From positions 1 to 23,616 of IMG/VR virus record IMGVR_UViG_3300031566_003893: a stretch of DNA of 23,616 nucleotides; one strand, 5' to 3'. Of this stretch, positions 12,355-18,076 are shown piece after piece. Source of the stretch: a virus. Within the stretch, counting starts at the first letter, position 1, and each line of letters begins with the position of its first letter. The notes beneath the pieces are model-generated. The model did not search any database and had not been told where the DNA came from. It saw nothing but the letters and a program-made list of their open reading frames with translations. The translations under genes were made by a program, and so were the position numbers.

Positions 12355-12912
12355 ATGAAAATACTAAATTTATACGCAGGAATCGGAGGAAATAGAAAAC
12401 TCTGGGGAGATGAACACCAAGTAACTGCAGTAGAATATGACGAAAAGATTGCAGAGATTTATAAAAAAGAATTTCCAAAAGACCAGGTCATTATAACAGA
12501 TGCACACGAATATCTTTTAAAACATTATAAGGAATTTGATTTTATTTGGAGTAGTCCTCCATGCCCTTCCCATAGTGTTACAAGTTATTTTTTAAATGCA
12601 CAAGGAACAGTGAGATACCCAAACATGAAACTCTACGAAGAAATAATCTTTTTAATGGCTTTTTGTAAGGGAAAGTTTTGTGTGGAAAATGTTAAAAGTT
12701 ATTATCCTCCAATGATTGAGCCCCAAAGCATAGGAAGGCATTATTTATGGTGTAATTTTAATATTGAAGGGTATTCTGGAAAGTTGGATAAGGTTGGAAG
12801 ATTCGGACATGTTAAAAGTGCAAAGACCGGAAGAACAGATGAGAAGAATAAATTAAAAAGAAATTGTGTTGATCCAGAGATAGGATTACATATTTTAAAA
12901 CAAGCAAAATGA
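12355..12912 (+). CDS. Short C5-cytosine DNA methyltransferase
   Basis: The 185-residue protein carries motif I (ILNLYAGIGGN, residues 3-13), motif IV with the catalytic cysteine (SSPPCPSHS, C70) and motif VI (VENVKSYY, E111). After that a short region (GRHYLWCNFNIEG, then GLHILKQAK) replaces the usual target-recognition domain. A full C5 enzyme is 300 residues or more, so this is the compact phage type; the QxRxR motif VIII is not obvious. It would transfer a methyl group from SAM to cytosine C5, if active, and may need a partner for target choice. ATGA overlap with the small terminase. Confidence 0.75.
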   Translation: MKILNLYAGIGGNRKLWGDEHQVTAVEYDEKIAEIYKKEFPKDQVIITDAHEYLLKHYKEFDFIWSSPPCPSHSVTSYFLNAQGTVRYPNMKLYEEIIFLMAFCKGKFCVENVKSYYPPMIEPQSIGRHYLWCNFNIEGYSGKLDKVGRFGHVKSAKTGRTDEKNKLKRNCVDPEIGLHILKQAK

Positions 12913-13298
12913 CAAGAATAACAAAGAAAAACTTTAAAGAAGCACTGAAGAACACAGGCGGAAATCAATCCAGGATAGCAGAGAAACTGGAAGTCTCAAG
13001 GCAAGCGGTCAGTTTATTTCTACAAAGAAACCTAGACATGAAACTACTCCATGAAGAAGAAAACGATTTATTGTATGATATGGCGGAGGACAATGTGGCA
13101 ATCGATGTAATGGTGCACAAAGATACAGATGAGAGCAAATGGTTATTGCTTAATTCTAAAAAAGGAAGAGCAAGAGGATATGGGCAAAAAACAGAAATCG
13201 AGCATGTGGGAGATGTTCCAATAACAATTAATTTAATCACAAAGTCAAATGAGGAAATCAAAAAAGCAAAGGGTGTGATTGAGAATGCAAGTAGTTAA
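12909..13298 (+). CDS. terS: Small terminase subunit (TerS)-like protein
   Basis: A 129-residue protein with an N-terminal helix-turn-helix (FKEALKNTGGNQSRIAEKLE then VSRQAVSLFL). The central helical hairpin and the KWLLLNSKKGRARGYGQKTE segment resemble the oligomerisation/linker region of phage TerS proteins. TerS binds the packaging-initiation site on viral DNA and hands it to TerL. Its direct overlap with the large terminase gene (14 bases) strongly supports the call. The C-terminal tail (TINLITKSNEEIKKAKGVIE) probably contacts TerL. Confidence 0.8.
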   Translation: MTRITKKNFKEALKNTGGNQSRIAEKLEVSRQAVSLFLQRNLDMKLLHEEENDLLYDMAEDNVAIDVMVHKDTDESKWLLLNSKKGRARGYGQKTEIEHVGDVPITINLITKSNEEIKKAKGVIENASS

Positions 13299-14748
13299 TT
13301 TAATTCTGTCTGAAAAGCAAGAAGAAATTTTAAGGGTTTTAGAAGATGATGTTCATACTGAGGTTTTTATGGGAGGAGCTGCAGGAGGGAGCAAATCCTT
13401 CACGGGATGTTTATGGCAAATTTTAAGGAGAATCAGATATCCAGGAAGTAGAGGTTATTTGGCAAGAGCAAGATTAAAAGACCTGAAGGCAAGTACTTTA
13501 TTGACATTTTTTGAAGTGTGTGGATTATTGGGTCTGAAATTAGGCACAGATTACAAATACAATGAAATGAAGGGAGTAATCAAATTCGCAAACGGAAGTG
13601 AAGAATATTTGAAGGATTTATTTTATTATCCAAGTGATCCTGAATATGTAAGTCTGGGGTCCACAGAATACACAGATGGATTTATTGATGAGATGGGGGA
13701 TATTACTGAACAGGCGTACCAAATCATAAGGTCAAGAATGAGATTTAAATTAGATCAGTTTAAGTTAATTCCAAAGATTGCAATGGGAAGCAATCCGTGT
13801 AAAACATTTATTTATAGAGATTTTTATAAGAGATGGAGAGATAATGAACTGGAACATTTCAAAGCATACATCCCAGCAAGTGTTTATGATAATCCTTTTA
13901 TTTCAGTGCACTACATCGAAAATTTAAAGAAACTGGACACAAAGAATCGTGAAAGACTTTTAAACGGAAATTGGGAGTATGATGATGATCCTACGAAAAT
14001 ATTTGATTATGACAGAATAATTGACATGTTCACAAATGAAGCAAGAAGAGGGGAAAAGTATTGTGTGGTTGATCAGGCAGGATTTGGAAGAGATAGTTGT
14101 ATGGTTTCAATTTGGGAAGGGTTATTTATTACTGAATTTCTACAATTTGATGTGGGGTTGAGTGTTGAAGAATTAGATAAGATTTTGACAGACAGACAAA
14201 TACCCAGGAGTCATTGCATAGTGGATGAGATAGGAGTAGGATTCGGACTAAAAAAAGGAATGCCAGAGATTGTTGGATTTGTGGCAAATGCTGCTCCAAT
14301 CAAAAAGAAGAAAGAAACAGAAGATGAAAAAGGAACTCACAATTATAAGAATTTGAGAAGTCAGTGCTGGTTTTTACTGGCAAATCATGTGAATGCAGGA
14401 ATGATAGGAATTTATAGAAAACTGCCAATTAAGATTAAAGATTTAATTGTGGAAGATTTAGAAGTGATGAAACAAATGGATGTTGACAAAGACACAACTC
14501 TGAGAGTAGTCTCAAAACAGGAACTAAAAGACAAAGGGGATTTAAACAGATCCACAGATGCAGGAGATGTTTTGATGATGAGAATGTATTTTGAGATTAA
14601 CCCAAACGAAGGAGCTTGGGCGTTCCCAGATTCAGTAATATCAAGCAGTGAAGAAAAATTCAAAGTTTATGGAGACTCAAATATAAGAACCATAACAAAA
14701 GACGGAAAAGAAATAAAAATGGTTGGCGACAGAATTTTAAGAGAATAG
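13285..14748 (+). CDS. terL: Large terminase subunit (TerL), ATPase-nuclease
   Basis: ATG at 13285 is preferred to the in-frame TTG at 13279. The 487-residue product has the packaging ATPase domain first: Walker A-like GGAAGGSKS at 30-38, and the Walker B-like acidic pair in TDGFIDEMGD near 133-137. An RNase H-like nuclease domain follows, with acidic residues D263 (CVVDQAG), D314 (CIVDEIG) and D425/D428 (STDAGDVLMM). TerL pumps DNA into the prohead and cuts concatemers. Length and both domains are complete. A new promoter begins immediately at its stop codon. Confidence 0.93.
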   Translation: MQVVNLILSEKQEEILRVLEDDVHTEVFMGGAAGGSKSFTGCLWQILRRIRYPGSRGYLARARLKDLKASTLLTFFEVCGLLGLKLGTDYKYNEMKGVIKFANGSEEYLKDLFYYPSDPEYVSLGSTEYTDGFIDEMGDITEQAYQIIRSRMRFKLDQFKLIPKIAMGSNPCKTFIYRDFYKRWRDNELEHFKAYIPASVYDNPFISVHYIENLKKLDTKNRERLLNGNWEYDDDPTKIFDYDRIIDMFTNEARRGEKYCVVDQAGFGRDSCMVSIWEGLFITEFLQFDVGLSVEELDKILTDRQIPRSHCIVDEIGVGFGLKKGMPEIVGFVANAAPIKKKKETEDEKGTHNYKNLRSQCWFLLANHVNAGMIGIYRKLPIKIKDLIVEDLEVMKQMDVDKDTTLRVVSKQELKDKGDLNRSTDAGDVLMMRMYFEINPNEGAWAFPDSVISSSEEKFKVYGDSNIRTITKDGKEIKMVGDRILRE

Positions 14749-14783
14749 AAAGTTTTAAAAAGGGAATAGACGTGTATATTTTA
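14744..14783 (+). promoter_or_regulatory. Promoter cassette, copy 2 of the exact 40-bp repeat
   Basis: Identical to 3281-3320 over 40 bases. TTTTAAAA at 14753-14760 is centred 26.5 bases before the A of the ATG at 14783, giving a leaderless start. The first bases of the repeat overlap the TerL stop codon. Confidence 0.75.
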
Positions 14784-14959
14784 TGGAAAACACAATAACA
14801 AAAAAAGTTAAACAACTTTCAAGAACACAGCAAGGAGTTTCTCTAACAAAAGAAGATAGAGAAATTATCGGAGTTGAAGAAAGTGGAATAGTTGAAGTTA
14901 GAAAACATAAATTAATAGAAGACGCAAAATGTGAGGATTCAAAAAATGACAGACAATAA
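14783..14959 (+). CDS. AbrB/SpoVT-like small DNA-binding protein (58 aa)
   Basis: The leaderless start follows the duplicated promoter. Residues 5-45 (TKKVKQLSRTQQGVSLTKED, then REIIGVEESGIVEVRKHKL) have the strand-loop-helix-strand rhythm of swapped-hairpin AbrB/SpoVT proteins, with the Gly-Val-Ser-Leu-Thr-Lys stretch where family members have GxTLPKE. AbrB-like proteins are widespread archaeal repressors and antitoxins. The acidic Cys-containing tail is unrelated. It could regulate the repeat-bearing promoters, including its own. The family call is moderate. Confidence 0.55.
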   Translation: MENTITKKVKQLSRTQQGVSLTKEDREIIGVEESGIVEVRKHKLIEDAKCEDSKNDRQ

Positions 14960-15062
14960 AGTAATGACTGAATTAGAATGTGAGGAGTTCTTTTGTAATG
15001 CTATTAGATTATGCACTGATGGATATAAATTGGCGGTTTCTGAATTAGAAAATGGTAACTAA
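14946..15062 (+). CDS. Small hypothetical protein (38 aa)
   Basis: Overlaps the preceding gene by 14 bases and the following by 11, filling the gap between them. The product (MTDNKVMTELECEEFFCNAI then RLCTDGYKLAVSELENGN) is acidic with three cysteines and likely helical. Translation is suggested by position only. Confidence 0.45.
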   Translation: MTDNKVMTELECEEFFCNAIRLCTDGYKLAVSELENGN

Positions 15063-15366
15063 AGAAGAATTTAAAGAGCTAATGAAAGATAAGCTTGAAG
15101 AGATATCTAGAGAAGAATTTATGTTAAATGATATTAATAACGGAAAATTTTTTTGCTCAGACGAAAGCTTCTTTTTCAAGTTTAAAGAACAATGGCCTAA
15201 AGTGTTTAAAGATGAAAAGGGATGTATTATTAAAGTTTATGAAAATGGAGGAATAAATATAGTAGATAGAGATTATTTTAATGACTCAATACCAACTTTA
15301 AAGGAAGCAATCAGATGCTCAGACTTACAAAAACTAAAGATTAATTTAACTAGCTCCCAGGTTTAG
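15052..15366 (+). CDS. Hypothetical protein (104 aa)
   Basis: Begins within the end of the previous small frame. The N-terminal part is helical and charged (MVTKEEFKELMKDKLEEISR), with aromatic-rich turns (FFCSDESFFFKFKEQWPKVF) and a beta-hairpin (GCIIKVYENGGINIVDRDYF). No recognised family. It ends the small operon driven by the second copy of the 40-bp promoter and is followed by the structured noncoding region 15367-15684. Confidence 0.65.
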   Translation: MVTKEEFKELMKDKLEEISREEFMLNDINNGKFFCSDESFFFKFKEQWPKVFKDEKGCIIKVYENGGINIVDRDYFNDSIPTLKEAIRCSDLQKLKINLTSSQV

Positions 15367-15416
15367 GGAAAACTCATACTCATCTCTTTCCTAGTGTTCG
15401 ATTTTAGAGATTGAGG

Positions 15417-15489
15417 GCAAACGAGTAGCACCATATGGGAAGGTGCGCCCCGTCAGGGGTAAGGCGATGTTCGAATCTCGCCGTTTGCT
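15417..15489 (+). ncRNA. tRNA-like structured RNA with shortened anticodon arm
   Basis: A 7-bp acceptor-like stem GCAAACG/CGTTTGC (15417-15423 with 15482-15488) encloses three arms. The D-arm is convincing: TA, then GCACC/GGTGC (15428-15432 with 15442-15446) around ATATGGGAA, with GG in the right place. The T-arm has loop TTCGAAT (15470-15476) on a stem GCGA(T)G/CTCGC with one bulged T. The middle arm is only CCCC-GTCA-GGGG, 5 bases shorter than an anticodon arm, and two extra bases (AG) follow the acceptor. No usable anticodon can be assigned. It may be a degenerate tRNA or a viral tRNA mimic. Confidence 0.5.
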
Positions 15490-15529
15490 TGTAATGAACG
15501 GTGAACCACCCAAAGGTAATACACTAAAT

Positions 15530-15564
15530 AGATGTGGCAGTAACACGTAAGACCACATCTTTTA
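15530..15564 (+). terminator. Strong hairpin with T-run after the tRNA-like RNA
   Basis: A perfect 8-bp stem AGATGTGG/CCACATCT (15530-15537 with 15553-15560) closes a 15-base loop and is followed by TTTT. It probably ends or protects the RNA containing the tRNA-like fold. A small GGTG-AAC-CACC hairpin lies between them (15500-15510). Confidence 0.5.
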
Positions 15565-15591
15565 TAATCAAAAACAATGGAAAAAGAAAAA

Positions 15592-15639
15592 AGTAATATA
15601 ATAACATAGTAATATAAAAATATAGTAATATGGAAAATA
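15592..15639 (+). repeat. Three 16-bp iteron-like direct repeats
   Basis: AGTAATATA begins at 15592, 15608 and (as AGTAATATG) 15624, exactly 16 bases apart, upstream of the C5 methyltransferase gene. Regular spacing on an A/T background suggests protein-binding iterons: an operator or, less likely, a replication element. Confidence 0.5.
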
Positions 15640-15684
15640 AACAAACAGAAGAATATAAGGACGCAAACTGTGAAGGAGACGAAA

Positions 15685-16899
15685 ATGGGAATTAATGTAT
15701 TATCCTTATTCGATGGAATTAGTTGTGGACAAGTTGCATTAGAAAGAGCAGGAATAAAAGTTGATAATTATTTCGCTTCGGAAGTTGATTTGAAAGCTAT
15801 AAAAATTACTAAAAAGAATTATCCAAATACATTACAGGTTGGAGATGTGACTAAAGTGCAATCAGAAAACCTAACTGACATTGATTTATTGATAGGAGGA
15901 AGCCCTTGTCAATCATTTTCTAATGCAGGTAAGAGAGATGGATTTGACGGAAAAAGTGGTTTGTTTTGGCAGTTCGTCAGGATATTGAAAGAAGTAAAAC
16001 CAAAGTATTTTATGTTAGAAAATGTGAAGATGAAGCAAGAATGGAGAGATGTAATAACCGAAGCATTGGGAGTAGAGCCCATAGAAATTGATTCAGCTTT
16101 AGTGTCAGCACAACAAAGAAAAAGATTATACTGGACAAACATACCAATTAAAAATATGCAAATAGAGGATAAGAAAATTTATCTAAGCGATGTATTAGGA
16201 ATCAAAGTAGATTCTAATGAAGACAGAATAATTATGACTAAATCTGATTTTGATGTAAAGGTTAGAAAATATTATATTGATAAGCTAGAACTTTGTAAAT
16301 ACCTTAGAAAATTTAAAAACAAAACAATAAAGGAAATAGCAGACCATTGCAGCATATCTATAACAAAAGCAGAACATTGGTTTAGATTAGATAGTTCTTT
16401 CGCAATCCCAGATGAAAACTCATGGTTTAAATTAAAAGAATTATTTGGAATTGATTCAGACAAATACGATAAAGAGATAACCGAATTTGAGATTAAGAGA
16501 AATAACTTTGATATGGCTAAAAGGATATATGATGTTAGAGGAAAACACCCAACTCTTACAACATTATCTGGAGGACATCAAAGAAAAACAATAAAGAATG
16601 GAGATGATTTATTCTATTTAACACCAGAGCATTCAGAAAAATTACAAACATTGCCAGAAGGATACACAGAAGGAATTACGGATAATCAGAGATTCAAGGC
16701 GATAGGTAATGGATGGACAGTTGATGTGATAGCGCACATATTGAAAGGATTAAAAGACCATCCAAGAAGTTTAACAATAGATAGACCATACTCATACAAA
16801 ATGAGAGAGGCTGTAAAGACTGGTGAAGCAATAGTAGAAAAAGGAAAACCTAAGATACTTTACAAATACGAAATTAAAAGAAAGACGCATAAGAACTAA
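15685..16899 (+). CDS. C5-cytosine DNA methyltransferase with internal HTH-like segment
   Basis: The ATG at 15685 has GAAGGAGA seven bases upstream, better than the in-frame GTG at 15670. The 404-residue enzyme is complete: motif I SLFDGISCG, catalytic loop GGSPCQSFS (C75), motif VI LENVK (112-115), motif VIII SAQQRKRLYW (141-150) and the closing QRFKAIGNGWTVDVI. Between motifs VIII and IX, about residues 195-265, an inserted helical segment (KNKTIKEIADHCSISITKAE then HWFRLDSSFAIPDE) looks like a helix-turn-helix in the target-recognition region, as in some phage C5 enzymes. It methylates cytosine C5 and probably protects viral DNA from restriction. The three 16-bp repeats just upstream may be its operator. 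Confidence 0.92.
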   Translation: MGINVLSLFDGISCGQVALERAGIKVDNYFASEVDLKAIKITKKNYPNTLQVGDVTKVQSENLTDIDLLIGGSPCQSFSNAGKRDGFDGKSGLFWQFVRILKEVKPKYFMLENVKMKQEWRDVITEALGVEPIEIDSALVSAQQRKRLYWTNIPIKNMQIEDKKIYLSDVLGIKVDSNEDRIIMTKSDFDVKVRKYYIDKLELCKYLRKFKNKTIKEIADHCSISITKAEHWFRLDSSFAIPDENSWFKLKELFGIDSDKYDKEITEFEIKRNNFDMAKRIYDVRGKHPTLTTLSGGHQRKTIKNGDDLFYLTPEHSEKLQTLPEGYTEGITDNQRFKAIGNGWTVDVIAHILKGLKDHPRSLTIDRPYSYKMREAVKTGEAIVEKGKPKILYKYEIKRKTHKN

Positions 16900-16900
16900 A

Positions 16901-17170
16901 ATGGGAATAAATGATAAAACAAAGTCTGGATTTGCAAAAGGTGCATTTAGGATGTTAGGAGAAAATTATAGTTTAGTGTCTTGTCCAAGACCATGTGAGA
17001 TTTGTGGAGAAGTTAGTTTACTAAAGGATGTGATAGAAGATAAATGTGTATGTTATGCTTGTTGGCGTAAAGACTATAATGAAAAGGTAGCAGAGAATGA
17101 AAGAGTAGTTGAAGAATTTAATACAAAAAGAGATTTATTACTAAATAAACATTCGCTTAAGGCTTGTTAA
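16901..17170 (+). CDS. Zinc-finger protein (89 aa)
   Basis: Starts one base after the methyltransferase stop. Cysteines at CPRPCEICG (near residues 28-35) and CVCYAC (near 49-54) can hold one zinc ion. The rest is helical and charged (NEKVAENERVVEEFNTKRDL). The start region AGAACTAAAATGGGAATA is repeated before the next small gene. The resemblance of its first residues (MGIN) to those of the methyltransferase suggests a copied start segment. Probably nucleic-acid or protein binding; function unknown. Confidence 0.65.
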   Translation: MGINDKTKSGFAKGAFRMLGENYSLVSCPRPCEICGEVSLLKDVIEDKCVCYACWRKDYNEKVAENERVVEEFNTKRDLLLNKHSLKAC

Positions 17171-17194
17171 ACGGAGAAGAACTAAAATGGGAAT

Positions 17195-17311
17195 ATGGAA
17201 TTAAAGACAATACAAGAATTAAAGAATGAAAAGATAAGATATTATGAAAGGTTTACAAAATCACAATTAATAAATATAATCTTAAGAAAAGAATTTGGTG
17301 AGTTATATTAA
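17195..17311 (+). CDS. Possible small helical protein (38 aa)
   Basis: ATG at 17195 opens 38 codons (MELKTIQELKNEKIRYYERF then TKSQLINIILRKEFGELY), a basic amphipathic helix pair. A dead ATG eight bases upstream (MGIWN then stop) comes from the duplicated start segment. Tightly spaced with the next gene (two bases), which favours real translation. Confidence 0.45.
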   Translation: MELKTIQELKNEKIRYYERFTKSQLINIILRKEFGELY

Positions 17312-17312
17312 A

Positions 17313-17489
17313 ATGGAAATAAAAGAATTAAAACAAATACTAAGAAAGATACCAGATGATTATTTCATTAGTCTGGAGTTCAATGACAAAAAGGAAAAAA
17401 AATTATTGGAAATAGAATGTTTGGATAATATTGAAAAAGAAGGAAAAGTTATAACTCTAAGAATTAAATTCGAGGAGGCTTATAATTAG
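17313..17489 (+). CDS. Small hypothetical protein (58 aa)
   Basis: ATG at 17313 is preferred to the in-frame TTG at 17295 because it follows the previous stop directly. The product has an N-terminal helix (MEIKELKQILRKIPDDYFIS) and a beta-hairpin (KLLEIECLDNIEKEGKVITL). The fold resembles small beta-alpha-beta proteins, but no family is recognised. Its last codons form the 5' strand of the structured RNA at 17482. Confidence 0.55.
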   Translation: MEIKELKQILRKIPDDYFISLEFNDKKEKKLLEIECLDNIEKEGKVITLRIKFEEAYN

Positions 17490-17553
17490 GAGGGGTAGTA
17501 CCGTAAGGCTACCGCCCTGCTCTTACTTGCAGGATGGTTAACCTCCTAATTAT
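17482..17553 (+). ncRNA. Three-way-junction structured RNA candidate
   Basis: A perfect 12-bp closing helix (17482-17493 with 17542-17553, strands ATAATTAGGAGG and CCTCCTAATTAT) encloses two hairpins. The first is GGTAG/CTACC (17494-17498 with 17509-17513), continued after a TA bulge by CC-GTAA-GG with a GNRA tetraloop. The second is CCTGC/GCAGG (17516-17520 with 17529-17533) with an 8-base loop TCTTACTT. An 8-base ATGGTTAA joins back to the closing helix. GC-rich helices in an AT-rich genome and a GNRA cap argue for a folded RNA. It is not a tRNA (no T-arm). It could be a regulatory RNA, riboswitch or packaging-type RNA. Confidence 0.6.
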
Positions 17554-17571
17554 TCGCACTTGAACTAAAAT

Positions 17572-17721
17572 ATGAAATGCCCATTTTGTAAACACATAAT
17601 AAGAAGAAAGGATGAAATTTGTAGCAAATGTGGTAAATTATATCCAACATTAAGAGTTACAAAAATTATATTTAAATGTAAAGATTGCTCGAGTTCGTAT
17701 AAAAATAACAATGGAAAATAA
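17572..17721 (+). CDS. Zinc-ribbon protein (49 aa)
   Basis: The 49-residue product contains three Cys pairs: CPFC at residues 3-6, CSKC at 17-20 and CKDC near 36-39, with a basic linker (KHIIRRKDEI). The first two pairs make a zinc ribbon of the kind common in archaeal transcription and translation proteins. It overlaps the winged-helix gene by 11 bases and sits right after the structured RNA, so it may form a regulatory pair with the former or bind the latter. Confidence 0.6.
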   Translation: MKCPFCKHIIRRKDEICSKCGKLYPTLRVTKIIFKCKDCSSSYKNNNGK

Positions 17722-17971
17722 AATAAAAAATTTATTAATGACAAAAAAGTTACCAGATATATTTATGGAAATCTATAGATATAAGCATAAATCTATAAGA
17801 GAAATGTCTAGAAAAATTAAATATTCAGAATCAAATATATATCCAGTAATTTTAAAGTTGTTAGAAATTGGATTAATTAAAAAAGAAAAACTTGGGAGAA
17901 GAATTATTATACATTATACAGAAAAGGGATTGATATTATATAATTTACTTATTAAAATAAAAAATATTTAG
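17711..17971 (+). CDS. Winged-helix transcription regulator (86 aa)
   Basis: The product has the archaeal winged-helix layout: helix 1 (LPDIFMEIYRYKHKSIREMS), recognition helix (YSESNIYPVILKLLEIGLIK), wing (KEKLGRRIIIHYTEKG) and a final hydrophobic helix. This matches MarR/PadR-type domains. Just downstream, two identical 12-bp direct repeats (17983-18014) precede the head operon, so it is a good candidate for controlling portal and late genes. Confidence 0.7.
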   Translation: MENKIKNLLMTKKLPDIFMEIYRYKHKSIREMSRKIKYSESNIYPVILKLLEIGLIKKEKLGRRIIIHYTEKGLILYNLLIKIKNI

Positions 17972-17982
17972 AAATTAATCTT

Positions 17983-18076
17983 TTATAAAATTATAACAAA
18001 GCTTATAAAATTATTTAATTTAATTTAATTATCGCTGAGTTATTAACATAAGCTCCCTCCTCAAAAAATCATATTC
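17983..18076 (+). promoter_or_regulatory. Candidate late promoter with 12-bp direct repeat
   Basis: TTATAAAATTAT occurs at 17983-17994 and 18003-18014, 20 bases apart (two helical turns), each containing a TATA-like core. From the second copy, a transcript would start near 18035, leaving a leader of about 42 bases with CTCCCTCCTC before the portal ATG at 18077. The repeat fits a dimeric winged-helix operator overlapping the promoter. Confidence 0.45.

Noticed and set aside
15417-15489. Selenocysteine tRNA or fluoride riboswitch as identity of the tRNA-like RNA
   Set aside because: TCA occurs in the short middle loop but there is no long variable arm or long D-stem; the GGCGATG stretch recalls a fluoride riboswitch, but the rest of that fold is missing and the T-arm explains it better.
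15453-15644. Minus-strand 63-residue frame over the tRNA-like region
   Set aside because: Its sequence end is the usual artefact of translating the antisense of a T-arm; the DNA is explained by RNA structure.
15630-15695. 21-codon frame before the C5 methyltransferase
   Set aside because: Very short, overlaps the iteron-like repeat and the methyltransferase start, and has no ribosome binding site; possible leader peptide but not supported.
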